From JARRLC01 sp050290865 (GTDB lineage: Bacteria; Pseudomonadota; Alphaproteobacteria; Rhizobiales; Rhodomicrobiaceae): 64,000 nucleotides of DNA. The notes beneath the pieces are model-generated. The model did not search any database. It was not told the origin of the DNA and worked only from the letters and a program-made list of their open reading frames with translations. Every line of letters starts with the position of its first letter. Position 1 is the first letter of the stretch. Below, piece by piece: positions 7,534 to 16,962 of the stretch. The position numbers and the translations under genes were made by a program. The stretch is from NCBI GenBank assembly GCA_050290865.1, contig JBNKIW010000011.1, forward strand, positions 1-64,000. The letters run 5' to 3'.

Positions 7534-9357
7534 CTATGGCGTTCGCAGCGGTGCCGTGGCCGCGGCCAGCCAGCCACGTGCCGCCTCGTCCAGGTCCGGC
7601 GCCAGCGCAGCGGCGACGCGCGCGTGATACGCGTCGATCCACGCCACCTCTTCCGCAGTCAGCAGGCCGGGATCGATGAGGCGGCGGTCGAGGGGGACAA
7701 GCGTCAGCGTCTCGAACACCATCATCGGGCGCTCGCCGCCGGGGATATCCTCCGGCTCCTTCACCAGGATCAGATTCTCGAGGCGGATGCCGTACCGGCC
7801 CTCACGATAATAGCCCGGCTCGTTCGACAGGATCATGCCCGGCTCCAGCACCGCCGCCGAGCGCTTCGACAACCCTTGCGGCCCTTCATGCACCGACAGG
7901 TAGCTGCCAACGCCGTGCCCGGTGCCGTGGTCGTAATCGAAACCCGCCGCCCACAGCGCACGGCGCGCAAAGGCGTCGAGATCGCAGCCGCGCGTCCCCT
8001 TGGGAAAACGCGCCGTGGCGATGGCGATATGCCCCTTCAGCACGAGCGTGAAATGGCGCCGCATCTCCGCCGACGGCTGACCAACGGCCAGCGTGCGCGT
8101 GATATCGGTGGTGCCGTCGCGGTACTGCCCGCCGGAATCGATGAGAAACAGGCTGCCCGGCTCAATGCGGCGGTTGGTCGAGCACGTGACTCGGTAATGC
8201 ACGATGGCGCCATTGGGCCCCGCCCCGGCGATGGTGTCGAAACTGATTTCGCGCAAATCCGGGCTTTCGCGGCGAAAGCTCTCCAGGCGCTCGGCGGCGG
8301 CGATTTCGTCCAGCGAACCCTTGGCCGCTTCAGCATCGAACCACGCCAGAAACCGGCACATCGCCAGCCCGTCGCGGCGGTGCGCGGCGCGGGCGCCTTC
8401 GATTTCGGCGGCTGTCTTGCGCGCCTTCGGCAGGAGGCAGGGATCCCGCCCTTCCACGATCACCGCCCCGCTCCCAGCAAGACGGTCCGCGAACCACTGG
8501 GCGGCGCGCAGGGGATCGAGCCGTACCTTCGCCTTTTCGCGGCCCAGCCTGTTCAGCGCCTCGGGCAGCGCGCGCGGTTCAAAAATCTCGGCGACCTCGG
8601 AAAGGCGCTCATGCGCGGCAAGCGGTAGTCTGGCGCCCTCTATGAAGAACCACGCCTTGCCGCTCGCGGGCACGATGGCATGGCTGAGGACGAATGGCGT
8701 ATGTGGCAGGTCGCTGCCGCGGATGTTGAACAGCCAGGCGATGGAATCGAGTGCGGTCAGGACAACGGCGTGCTGCTTGTCCTTGCGCAGCGCTTCCTGG
8801 ATTTCCGCAACTTTTTCCCCTTCCGCCTTGCCCGCAAGCTCGACCGGCTGCAACGCGACGGACCGCATGGGTGGAGCCGGGCGATCGGTCCAGACGGCGT
8901 CGAGCGGATTGGCGTCCACCGGCACCAGCACAGCCTCCGCTCGCGTGGCGGCGCGTGTCAGCCGCTTGATCTCGTCAACCGTGTGGAGCCGCGGATCGAA
9001 GCCGAGTTTCGTGTCAGCCGTCAGGTTATCGGCGAGCCAGTCCTCAGGGGCCACGTCGGGCGTCTTGATGATCGTGAACACGTCCGGGTCGGTCTGCGAC
9101 GCAGCCTGAAGCGTGTAGCGGCCATCGACGAACAGCGCCGCCATCTGCGGCAGCACGGCCGCCAGCCCCCATGATCCGGAAAAGCCCGTGAGCCACAGAA
9201 GGCGCTCGGCCGAGGGCGGCACATATTCGTTCTGATACTCGTCGGCGCGCGGCACGAGGAAACCGCTGAGCGAGCGCCGCGCGAGTTCCTCCCTGAGCGC
9301 CGTAACGCGCTCCGCCCCATGCACCGGACCGCCGATATCTTCATAATTCTGAAACAT
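7534..9357 (-). CDS. Xaa-Pro aminopeptidase, M24 family (PepP type)
   Basis: Cytoplasmic metallopeptidase predicted to remove N-terminal residues preceding proline. The 607 residues match the long three-domain class: two creatinase-like N-terminal domains and a pita-bread catalytic domain. Metal ligands are visible in FLIDSGGQYRDGTTD (two Asp), GTGHGVGSYLSVHE (His), LSNEPGYY (Glu) and YGIRLEN (Glu). It is convergent with clpA, with only 36 nt between the stops. It starts with ATG at 9357. Confidence 0.93.
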   Translation of the reverse strand: MFQNYEDIGGPVHGAERVTALREELARRSLSGFLVPRADEYQNEYVPPSAERLLWLTGFSGSWGLAAVLPQMAALFVDGRYTLQAASQTDPDVFTIIKTPDVAPEDWLADNLTADTKLGFDPRLHTVDEIKRLTRAATRAEAVLVPVDANPLDAVWTDRPAPPMRSVALQPVELAGKAEGEKVAEIQEALRKDKQHAVVLTALDSIAWLFNIRGSDLPHTPFVLSHAIVPASGKAWFFIEGARLPLAAHERLSEVAEIFEPRALPEALNRLGREKAKVRLDPLRAAQWFADRLAGSGAVIVEGRDPCLLPKARKTAAEIEGARAAHRRDGLAMCRFLAWFDAEAAKGSLDEIAAAERLESFRRESPDLREISFDTIAGAGPNGAIVHYRVTCSTNRRIEPGSLFLIDSGGQYRDGTTDITRTLAVGQPSAEMRRHFTLVLKGHIAIATARFPKGTRGCDLDAFARRALWAAGFDYDHGTGHGVGSYLSVHEGPQGLSKRSAAVLEPGMILSNEPGYYREGRYGIRLENLILVKEPEDIPGGERPMMVFETLTLVPLDRRLIDPGLLTAEEVAWIDAYHARVAAALAPDLDEAARGWLAAATAPLRTP

Positions 9358-9698
9358 GCAGGCTATGTACGCGCCGAATCAACGCGCATCAAGACCGCGC
9401 GATGGTGCTCTGGCGCCGGTCGCGCTCGTTATGCTGAACGAGCATCTGTTCTGATCCAGCGTGGCGGCGCGAAATGCCACGGACTTAACCCGCTGGTATG
9501 GGGTTGGATCCTATAAGAGACCGGAAACCATACTTGGCTTCTCACCGCGATCCGGAGACCTCCGCGGCATCCGCGCGTGAGACGCAGCGTGTCCTGGCGC
9601 GCGCAACCTGCCTCGAGCCGCGGAAGCCCCATGAATGAGCGGACAACCCCTCCAGGCGGGCGCGAACGCCTCGGCGCTTGATCCTGGGATCGAGAGAC
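9358..9698. other. Intergenic region between pepP-like gene and a small membrane protein gene
   Basis: About 340 nt between divergent genes. I see no convincing ORF, RNA gene or strong terminator. It probably holds the promoters of both flanking transcription units. Confidence 0.4.
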
Positions 9699-9995
9699 AT
9701 GAACGAAGACATGATGGGCAGGGTGTTGCGTACCGCCGGTGTCGGCATCGTAGCGGGTGCGGCGCTCCTGATTTTCGGCCCGCCATTGCTGCGGGCTGCA
9801 CGTCCGCTTCTCCGACAGGCGATCAAGGGGGCCATCGTCGCGTATGCCCAGGGACGCGAAACGCTGGCGCATATTTCCGAGACCGCCGAGGACGCCTACG
9901 CCGAAGCCACGAGCGACATGATGGAGCAAGCCATGGCTGCCGAGGGAGAAGATGCCCCCCCGGCGGGCGACGCTCAGAAAGGCGGCCGTGGCTGA
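9699..9995 (+). CDS. Small membrane-associated protein (DUF5132-like)
   Basis: A 98-residue protein from the ATG at 9699. A single hydrophobic segment (GIVAGAALLIFGPPLL) near residues 12-30 is followed by a long amphipathic, acidic helix region (AYAQGRETLAHISETAEDA). It resembles the small DUF5132-type proteins that often accompany HMA-like proteins and P-type ATPases, as here. The function is unknown. Its 3' end overlaps the next gene by a few nucleotides, suggesting translational coupling. Confidence 0.65.
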   Translation: MNEDMMGRVLRTAGVGIVAGAALLIFGPPLLRAARPLLRQAIKGAIVAYAQGRETLAHISETAEDAYAEATSDMMEQAMAAEGEDAPPAGDAQKGGRG

Positions 9996-10509
9996 CGGCG
10001 AGACCAGCATCGCGCCGCCCTCCGGCGAACTTGCGCACGCCTGTTTCGGGCGGACCCGCGTGTCTTTTCCCGCGCTGAAGGGGGATGACAGCGCGCTTGC
10101 GGCATTGCGTGAGCGGGTGGCGCAGCTTCCGGGCGTCGTGGACGTTGAATTCAGGGCCATGACCGGGAGCCTTATCGTAGCTCACTGGGGCATGACCGGC
10201 GACCTGATCGAGGATGCAAGATCAGGCGGCGCCTTTGTCATCGAGGAGACGAGCAAGGCTTCGAGCGCCGAAGGCCGTGCCGAGGCGATCGCCGTTTCGG
10301 TGGAGTCGACCATCGGCAAACTCTTCAGCAAGGAACTGAATGTCCGCTCGCTCGCCGCACTGGTTTTCGCCGCCATGACGATCCGCCAGATCGCCGCAGG
10401 CAGGGTCGCGCCGTCGGCCTCCGCGTCTCTGTGGAGCTCGGTACTGCTGCTTCTCGCGGAAAGGGGCTTGGGCGCGCTCGGCAGTGTGAGGAAGCCACCC
10501 GCCGATTGA
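9988..10509 (+). CDS. HMA-like (HMA_2) domain protein with hydrophobic C-terminus
   Basis: About 173 residues if started at the GTG at 9988; the frame is open from 9952. The N-terminal half carries a ferredoxin-like HMA fold pattern (LRERVAQLPGVVDVEF, then MTGSLIVAHWG) without the CxxC metal motif. The C-terminal half has one or two hydrophobic segments (SLAALVFAAMTIRQIAAG, LWSSVLLLLAERGLGAL). The same PG(I/V)xxV...TG.L(I/L)VA pattern appears at the N-terminus of the convergent P-type ATPase (11719-14811), so the two probably work together. It overlaps the upstream small membrane protein gene. Confidence 0.7.
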   Translation: MADGETSIAPPSGELAHACFGRTRVSFPALKGDDSALAALRERVAQLPGVVDVEFRAMTGSLIVAHWGMTGDLIEDARSGGAFVIEETSKASSAEGRAEAIAVSVESTIGKLFSKELNVRSLAALVFAAMTIRQIAAGRVAPSASASLWSSVLLLLAERGLGALGSVRKPPAD

Positions 10510-10562
10510 AGGGCCCCCGGGGGGAAGCAAAAAGCGCGGCACCCGGCGTTTCCGCGTCGCAT

Positions 10563-11726
10563 TCATCCCGCCCGGCCGGCAATCTCGCCCGCTTTGTCGG
10601 TGACCTCCCAGGGACTGTCCAGCTCCGTGCGGCCGAAATGCCCGAATGCGGCAAGACGCTGGAAGAAGCTGCCCGCGCACCGTCTCGGGAGGTCGTTCAA
10701 TGCGAAGTTCTTCACGATCGCCTCGGCATCGAAATCGACCGTATCGTTGAGCGCCGCCAGAATCCGCTCCTCCGGCACGCGCGCGGTTCCGAAACAATCG
10801 AGCGCCACGCTCACAGGGGCGGATGTGCCGATGGCGTAGCTGAGCTGCACCTCGCATTCCGCCGCCAGACCCGACGCGACGACATTCTTCGCCGCATAGC
10901 GCGCCGCATAGGCTGCCGAACGGTCGATCCGGGAGGGGGCCTTGCCGCTCAGAGCGGCGCCGCCGTGACGGGAATAGCCGCCGTAACAGTCGATATCGTT
11001 CTTGCGGCCCGTCAGACCGGCATGCTGTCCGGGCCCGCCCGGCCCCTGGGAAGTGGCGGGATTGATGTTGATCCGGCATCGCGGACCAACGGGAACGCCG
11101 CTCGCCTGCACGATGGGATCGATCGCGCCGCTGCGCAACCGGGAGGCAACCTCCGGCGCCGCGGGCGCACCCGGCAGCAGCGCGGAAAACAGGGTGATGC
11201 CTTCGATGGAGACCGGAACGCGGTTTTCGTAAGCGACCGCCACCTGCACGAGACCGTCCGGGTGAAGCCACTCAAAACCGGACGAGGCGCGGCGCTCGCT
11301 CAACTGCCGCGCAAGGCGGTGGGCCAGGGCGATCGGCAGCGGCATCATCTCCGGCGTCTGGGTACAGGCGAAGCCGAACACCGTCGTGCTGACGATTTCC
11401 ACCGTGCCGTTCTCAGCCGCGCCGTACAGGGCGTTCTTGGGCGTCACGCGCGTCAGAATCGCAATGTCTTCCGCGTTGAAATCAGGATCCCGGTACCCCG
11501 TCTCCGCCACCAGGGCGCGGATGATCGCCGTCAGATCGACATGGGCGCTCGAAAGCATCTGCGCCGCGACGAAGACGATCCCGGCGGTGATGGCGCATTC
11601 GGCGATGATCCGGGATGATGGATCGCGGCTCAGAAACGCATCCACAATGGCATCGCTCATGCGGTCGCACAGCTTGTCGGGATGGCCGTCGGTCACGGAG
11701 GTCGATGTCAGAACGAAATTACGCAT
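10563..11726 (-). CDS. Divergent methionine adenosyltransferase (second-type MetK)
   Basis: 387 residues from the ATG at 11726. Family hallmarks are SVTDGHPDKLCDRMSDA, AGLTGRKNDIDCYGGYSRHGG, and DRSAAYAARYAAKNVVASGL. Several canonical catalytic stretches are altered. The usual GAGDQGLMFGYA is replaced by GAAENGTVEIVSTTVFGFA. The usual GDAGLTGRK reads QHAGLTGRK, and DAKSQVT reads DGLVQVA. It therefore looks like a specialised or weakly active SAM synthetase rather than the housekeeping enzyme. Its start overlaps the stop of the P-type ATPase gene by 8 nt, so the two are translationally coupled. Confidence 0.85.
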   Translation of the reverse strand: MRNFVLTSTSVTDGHPDKLCDRMSDAIVDAFLSRDPSSRIIAECAITAGIVFVAAQMLSSAHVDLTAIIRALVAETGYRDPDFNAEDIAILTRVTPKNALYGAAENGTVEIVSTTVFGFACTQTPEMMPLPIALAHRLARQLSERRASSGFEWLHPDGLVQVAVAYENRVPVSIEGITLFSALLPGAPAAPEVASRLRSGAIDPIVQASGVPVGPRCRININPATSQGPGGPGQHAGLTGRKNDIDCYGGYSRHGGAALSGKAPSRIDRSAAYAARYAAKNVVASGLAAECEVQLSYAIGTSAPVSVALDCFGTARVPEERILAALNDTVDFDAEAIVKNFALNDLPRRCAGSFFQRLAAFGHFGRTELDSPWEVTDKAGEIAGRAG

Positions 11727-14700
11727 CAGCGGTTTCCTCCTCCATGCCGGGGCCCTGGCGCCTTCGTGAGCGGAGGGCAAGCGCGGCCTCATTGAGTCCA
11801 AAAGATGCCAGCGCACTCAGCGTCGCCGTACCCAGATCGGCCGGGCGAACCGGCCCGATGCCGAGAAGACGGCCAAAACCGGGCCAGAGAATCGGCACGG
11901 CCTGCAAAGCGACCGCGCCGGCCAGCGCGATGTTGAGTGCGTTGTTGCCGAAGAGTGTCCGCCCGCCGAGAGCGACGAACCGGTCGTGACGGCAGCTGAG
12001 CGCGTGCAGCAGCTGGGCCGCCACGAGACTGAGAAACGTCACCGTGCGGGTCCGGCTGCCCGGCCCGTAGCGTCTGCGGGCATGGCTGTGCGCGCCGAGG
12101 ACGCTGCCGCCAAGAAGGAGGGACTCGGTCACGGCATGATGCAGATCGCGAAGTCGCAGCAGCGGCTCCGCGGCATCGCGCGGCGGCCTCTTCATGACGT
12201 TGAGTTCCCGCGGCTCCAGGGCCAGCCCGAGGCCGGGCAGGATGTCGGAGACGAGGTTCAGCCACAGAAGCTCCATCGGCGTCTCCAGTTCCTCGGGCGC
12301 CCCGAACGATTCCGCGAGGACGACCACGAGTTCGCTGAGATTGGTGGCCAGCATGTAATGGACGGACTTGCGGATGTTGGACAGAATCGTGCGGCCCTGC
12401 GCAACGCCGTCGCCGATGACATTGAGGTCCTGGCCCGTGACGATGATGTCGGCGGCGTCCCCCGCGGCGCCGGTCTGGCCCCCGCCCACCGCGATCGCGA
12501 TATCGGCGGCCTTGAGCGCCAGGGCGTCGTTGAAACCGTCGCCGGCCATCGCGACGATTTTGCCGGAACGCTGCAGCGCGCGCACGATCTCGAGCTTCTC
12601 CGAGGGCGGGACACGGGCGAAGACATCGGTGCGCTGGACCACGGCGTCGCGAATGTCGGGAGGCAACCCCGACAAAGCCGCAGCATCGAGCAGACGCACC
12701 GGGCGCCCCGCCGTCAGCCCGATATCGCGGGCGATCGCCTCGGCGGTGGCTGCCTGATCGCCGGTAATTATGACGGGACGCACACTCGCCGCGTGCAGCC
12801 GCGACAGAAGCGTGCGCGCCCCCGCGAATACGGGCGCTTTCAGCCCCGCCATTCCAACCCAGGTCAGATCCTTCAGCTTCGGCCGCACGGCGCTGCAATA
12901 GGCAAAGCCGAGCACCCGCAGACCTTGTCCCGCCATTTCGTCATTGGCGCGAAGCACGCTATTGCGGATGGCGGCGTCGAAAGGCCGGGAGCTGCCGTCG
13001 GCGTGCATGACGGTCGAGCACATCTCCAGGAGTTGCAGCGGATCGCCCTTGACCGCAACCAGCGTTTCCTTGTCAGTACGGCACTGGTGATGCGACACCA
13101 TGAAGCGCCGCGGGGGCGAGCGGTATTCAAGCCGGGAGCGGCGCCACCGGCGGCGAAGCGCCAGCGGATCGATACCCACGCTGCGGGCCTGCCGCAGAAG
13201 CGCGACCTCCGTCGCCGAACCGCTCGTGCGCTCTCCTCCCTCCGTCCGCTCGATCAAAGCTTCCGAGCAGAGGACGGATATCTCGGCGAGACGCCGCGCG
13301 TGGCAGGGGATGGCGCCCCTGCAACCGGGACGCACGATGTCCGGGCCGCCACCGAGGCAGAGCGCGGCCACATCCATCTCGTTGAGCGTGAGCGTGCCCG
13401 TCTTGTCGAAGCACATGACCTGCATCGCCCCCAGCGTTTCGACGCTTTCCAGGCGCCGGACGACGATGCCCTGACGTTTCAACTGCCGGAGCCCGAGCGC
13501 CAGCGTGGCGGTCGAGGTCACGGTCAGGCCCTCGGGAATGGCGGCCACCGCAAGCGCAATGGCGCTCTTCAGGACGCTGGCGAGCGGCCGTCCGCGCATG
13601 ACGCCGAGGCCGGCGAAACTGCCGCAAATCGCCAGCGAGACCAGCGCAAGCTGCGTCCCGAGTTTTTCGAGATCGCGTTCGAGGGGCGTCGGGGGTGTCG
13701 CCACCGCCTGCCCGGCCAGCGCAAGACGCCCCACCTCGGTCTCGCCGCCTGTCGCGACGACGACGGCGCGCCCGCTCCCCGCGGCAACGAATGCGCCGCG
13801 ATACACCATGTTCGCGCGTTCGCCGAGAGGTCCGTTCAAACCCGTCAGCGCTTCGGAAGACTTCACGACACCGTGGCTTTCACCTGTCAACAGCGCTTCG
13901 TTGAGTTGGAGCCCGTCGGCGCCAAGGACGCGGGCGTCGGCGGCGATGACGACATTGGGCCTGAGGATGAGGATGTCGCCCGGCACGACGGCATGGCTGT
14001 TGACGGTGGCTTCGGCTCCCTCCCGCAGGACGGGAACCGGGTGCCCCTCCTGTTTCGTCATGGCGACGATGACCCGCTCCGAGCCGCTCTCCACGCCAAA
14101 ACCGATCCCGGCATTGGCGAGAACGACGGCGAGCGTGACTGCGGCATCGGCCAGCCCCCCGGTCGCCACCGAGAAAGCGGCGGCGCCGAGAAGGAGCAGG
14201 ACCGGCAGGCTGTTGAATTGCTTGAGAAACACGGCAGCAGCGTTGGCTGCTTTGCGCTCGGCGAGCTTGTTCGGGCCGGTCTTCGTCAAACGGTCGGCCG
14301 CCTCTGCGGACGTCAGACCCTTGGCGGCATCGCTTCCAACGCGGCCCAGGACCTCGGCGGCTGAAAGCGTGTGCCAGGCCGGAGCGCCCGGCGGCGGCAG
14401 GAAAGCATGCGGCAGGGGCGCGAGCGGCTTGCCCAAACGAGACGTCTTCTCCTGCCCCTCCGCGGCAGCCGGATGCCGCGCCTTGCGCGTCCCGGCAATG
14501 GCGGCCATCACCTCGCGCAAAATCTCGCGGTGCAGTTTCGAGGGATCGAAGGCCACCAGCAGGCCGCCCGTCAGCGAATTTGCCCTCACGCCGCGTATGC
14601 CGGGCACGTCCAGCAGCATCCGCACGACGGCATCACATGCCCCGGGGTGCCGCGCGAGGCGGTTCGAGCGCACACGCAGACGCCCGGCCACCTTGTCATG

Positions 14701-14811
14701 AACAATGATGCAGTGCGCGATGCCGGCCCGGGCAAGATGCGCCGCCCAGGGTGCCTCTTCGCGCCTGCGCTCCCTTGGTCCCGATCCCTTCACACGGCGT
14801 CTCGCCACCAT
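11719..14811 (-). CDS. P-type cation-transporting ATPase (P2-like) with N-terminal HMA-like domain
   Basis: Inner-membrane cation pump of 1030 residues. Roughly residues 30-95 are an HMA-like fold without CxxC (MLLDVPGIRGVRA, SLTGGLLVAF). The cation-ATPase N-terminal domain, the actuator with TGES, the helix motif PEGL (P2 type, not the CPx motif of heavy-metal pumps), DKTGTLTLNEM with the phosphorylated Asp, TGDQ, GDGFNDA and a C-terminal helical domain follow. The ion is not predictable; PEGL suggests Ca2+, Mg2+ or similar rather than Cu or Zn. It shares a transcript with the divergent MetK downstream and faces the two small HMA-related genes. Confidence 0.92.
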   Translation of the reverse strand: MVARRRVKGSGPRERRREEAPWAAHLARAGIAHCIIVHDKVAGRLRVRSNRLARHPGACDAVVRMLLDVPGIRGVRANSLTGGLLVAFDPSKLHREILREVMAAIAGTRKARHPAAAEGQEKTSRLGKPLAPLPHAFLPPPGAPAWHTLSAAEVLGRVGSDAAKGLTSAEAADRLTKTGPNKLAERKAANAAAVFLKQFNSLPVLLLLGAAAFSVATGGLADAAVTLAVVLANAGIGFGVESGSERVIVAMTKQEGHPVPVLREGAEATVNSHAVVPGDILILRPNVVIAADARVLGADGLQLNEALLTGESHGVVKSSEALTGLNGPLGERANMVYRGAFVAAGSGRAVVVATGGETEVGRLALAGQAVATPPTPLERDLEKLGTQLALVSLAICGSFAGLGVMRGRPLASVLKSAIALAVAAIPEGLTVTSTATLALGLRQLKRQGIVVRRLESVETLGAMQVMCFDKTGTLTLNEMDVAALCLGGGPDIVRPGCRGAIPCHARRLAEISVLCSEALIERTEGGERTSGSATEVALLRQARSVGIDPLALRRRWRRSRLEYRSPPRRFMVSHHQCRTDKETLVAVKGDPLQLLEMCSTVMHADGSSRPFDAAIRNSVLRANDEMAGQGLRVLGFAYCSAVRPKLKDLTWVGMAGLKAPVFAGARTLLSRLHAASVRPVIITGDQAATAEAIARDIGLTAGRPVRLLDAAALSGLPPDIRDAVVQRTDVFARVPPSEKLEIVRALQRSGKIVAMAGDGFNDALALKAADIAIAVGGGQTGAAGDAADIIVTGQDLNVIGDGVAQGRTILSNIRKSVHYMLATNLSELVVVLAESFGAPEELETPMELLWLNLVSDILPGLGLALEPRELNVMKRPPRDAAEPLLRLRDLHHAVTESLLLGGSVLGAHSHARRRYGPGSRTRTVTFLSLVAAQLLHALSCRHDRFVALGGRTLFGNNALNIALAGAVALQAVPILWPGFGRLLGIGPVRPADLGTATLSALASFGLNEAALALRSRRRQGPGMEEETADA

Positions 14812-15011
14812 TGTGAACCATCAGCCAGGGATACGGCATTGCCATTACCAAACGCTGAGCGGGCGGACAGCGCCTTCCGCGTTGATCGAGAGGCTTCAAG
14901 TTTCCATGAGACTTCTTCATGAACTCATTGCGTTTCTCACATGCGACTAAACGTATCTTAGGTCTTTTGTGTCAGGTGTTTGGGCATATCACAGCATGCG
15001 GAGGACCGGAA

Positions 15012-15494
15012 ATGGCCGAAGGAGACGCGGTAATACGCCCGAACGGTAAGAAATCCTCGCCATCGGGCTCATTCTGGGACTGGGAAATCTTATGGACTGT
15101 TAATCGGGAGGCCAATCGGCTCTATGACGGTGTTCGCGGCCTGGTCGGAAGCGAAAGGCGTTGCGAGTTGCCGATTGACATCGTCGAGCATGACACGAAG
15201 TTCGAATTGACCGCCGAACTGCCGGGTATGGAGTCGGGCGACATCGACGTCGCGGTTTCGCATCGCCTTCTGACGATCACCGGCGAGAAGAAGATGAAGG
15301 CCGAGGCCGAGGAAAGGAAGGGCGTCGTATCCGAACGCCGCTACGGCGCCTTCAAGCGGTCCATTCCCCTGCAGGACAGCGTTGATACCGAAAGGATCGA
15401 GGCAATCTTCGCAAACGGCGTGCTGACCGTCATCCTGCCGAAGACCGCTGAGGCGCAGCAGCCTCCCCGGAAGATCCAGATCCGCTCTCAATGA
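15012..15494 (+). CDS. Hsp20/alpha-crystallin small heat shock protein
   Basis: Holdase chaperone of 160 residues from the ATG at 15012, preceded by GGAGGACC. The alpha-crystallin domain runs from about LPIDIVEHDTKFELTAELPG to VLTVILPK. It contains the signatures LPGM, GDIDVAV, ITGEKK, and the final ANGVLTVILPK. The C-terminal IQIR resembles the IxI motif used in oligomer assembly. The frame opens at 14919, but the ribosome binding site supports the internal start. A bidirectional-looking terminator follows at 15546. Confidence 0.93.
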   Translation: MAEGDAVIRPNGKKSSPSGSFWDWEILWTVNREANRLYDGVRGLVGSERRCELPIDIVEHDTKFELTAELPGMESGDIDVAVSHRLLTITGEKKMKAEAEERKGVVSERRYGAFKRSIPLQDSVDTERIEAIFANGVLTVILPKTAEAQQPPRKIQIRSQ

Positions 15495-15545
15495 GGGGGG
15501 GCCGGACGCGGTGAGGCACAGGTGAAACAAGACGCAGAAAAGAAT

Positions 15546-15570
15546 AAAGCCGGCGCGGCGGCCGGCTTTA
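15546..15570. terminator. Bidirectional terminator between hsp20 and the fadL-like gene
   Basis: Perfect AAAGCCGGC / GCCGGCTTT arms surround a 6-nt loop. The A/T flanks give a T run on either strand. It sits between two convergent genes and can serve both. Confidence 0.8.
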
Positions 15571-15627
15571 AGAGTTCGTAGAACACTGCTTTTTGCTTCT
15601 AAACGCGCGCGGCTGTTCCGCGGAAGC

Positions 15628-16962
15628 TTACTTCAGAGGTTCAAGATCGCGCTCGGCGCCGCCCCACTTGTATTTGAACGCGGCGGAAACGATGTTGGCC
15701 TTGCTCTCGGCGTCCACTTTGAGGTAGGCGCAGCCAGTTGCCTCGGTTTCGCAGACCGTCGTGTCGTCGATGATGATGTGCGTGTAAGCGAGGTCGATGC
15801 TGGCTTTCTCCGTCAACTTGTGGCTGGAACCGACGCTCAGCCACACGCGGTCAGCGTCGGGCAGCAGCACGCGCCTCTCCGCATCGCTGATAGGCGACTT
15901 CTCCCAGGCGACACCTAGCCGGAACGTATTGTACGGATTGTAAGCATATTCGAGACCGCCGGAGAAGAACCAGCCGTCATCGTAATTCAGCGGCAGGGCA
16001 TCAACCGTCGCACCCGCCTCGTTGTTGATTTTGACCGTGCCGAGGCTGCTCCAGCGGGTCCATTCGATCGTGCCAAGGAGCGCCACACTCTGAGACAACT
16101 GCTGCCGGACACCGAACGAAACAATATCGGGTAAGGTAAGGTCGGCTTCAACGTTGGGGTTGGTCAAACAGTGGCTGCCGACGTTAACGTTGGATAAACC
16201 GTAACCGCTACACGTTCCGCTAAGCCCGATGTCTACTGCCGAGCGATAGCCGAGGCCGATCTGCGTCCCCGCGACGGGCTTCCAAATAACGCCTGCGGTA
16301 GCGCCAATGCCCCAGTCGTCGCCTTCGACGGTCCGTCCCGGCAACACGCCTTGCAGCGTGGGCGTGCGGCCACTCTTAAGCGTCACATCGAAGTATTCGA
16401 TCTGAAGACCGGCACCAACTGTCAGAGTGTCGGAAACCTTGTAAGCCACGGTCGGGTTGAAGTTGAACGAGATAACCTTCGAGGTTGTGGCGAAAGGTGA
16501 ACCGGCCCAATTGACATTGTCGGGCTTGGTCGTGAACGAAAACGGTGAGTTGATCGCCATCCCCAGGAACAGGCGGTCATTAACTTGGTAATTGAAGTAA
16601 CTCGCGGGCACGAATCCGGGATCCGAGATGCTACCGGAGTCTGCGGGCATTCCAAAACCGAACGGCGGTGAGTCTGCGAAAGCCCCGCCCGTCGCATGCA
16701 TATTCGTATCGACCATCACCGCCGTGATATTCGACGACGAGTTCATGCCCGTGAACATGCCGGTCGCCGCCGGGTTCCAGAACATCGAGCTGAGGTCATT
16801 GCCGACGGCCGCGCCTGCGAACGACATCCCCTGATAATACGTGGACTGCTCGCGAATGCCGAACGCACCCGCCTCCGCATCCGTGGTGCTAACGGCCAGC
16901 GCTCCCACCAGCGCCGCCATGCTCACACCGAAACGCAGGCTCATCCCCCGAACCAAACTCAT
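15628..16962 (-). CDS. OmpP1/FadL/TodX-family outer-membrane transporter
   Basis: Predicted outer-membrane beta-barrel for long-chain fatty acids or other hydrophobic compounds. It has 444 residues from the ATG at 16962, with GGGGAG about 7 nt upstream on the minus strand. A signal peptide ends near TTDAEAGAFG. The mature N-terminus has the FadL hatch-like pattern GAFGIREQSTYYQGMSFAG followed by SSMFWNPAATG. The rest alternates polar and hydrophobic residues with many aromatic strand ends, as in barrels. Its substrate cannot be told from sequence. It ends in WGGAERDLEPLK rather than in a terminal aromatic, as the family often does not follow that rule. Confidence 0.88.
   Translation of the reverse strand: MSLVRGMSLRFGVSMAALVGALAVSTTDAEAGAFGIREQSTYYQGMSFAGAAVGNDLSSMFWNPAATGMFTGMNSSSNITAVMVDTNMHATGGAFADSPPFGFGMPADSGSISDPGFVPASYFNYQVNDRLFLGMAINSPFSFTTKPDNVNWAGSPFATTSKVISFNFNPTVAYKVSDTLTVGAGLQIEYFDVTLKSGRTPTLQGVLPGRTVEGDDWGIGATAGVIWKPVAGTQIGLGYRSAVDIGLSGTCSGYGLSNVNVGSHCLTNPNVEADLTLPDIVSFGVRQQLSQSVALLGTIEWTRWSSLGTVKINNEAGATVDALPLNYDDGWFFSGGLEYAYNPYNTFRLGVAWEKSPISDAERRVLLPDADRVWLSVGSSHKLTEKASIDLAYTHIIIDDTTVCETEATGCAYLKVDAESKANIVSAAFKYKWGGAERDLEPLK

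Noticed and set aside
11986..14364. 792-residue open frame on the plus strand opposite the P-type ATPase
   Set aside because: The opposite strand encodes all P-type ATPase motifs in order. The plus-strand product is low-complexity and His/Arg/Gln-rich.
9699..14811. P-type ATPase and HMA-like genes as part of a magnetosome island
   Set aside because: None of the mam/mms signature genes is present. The rTCA link to magnetotactic cocci alone does not justify the call.
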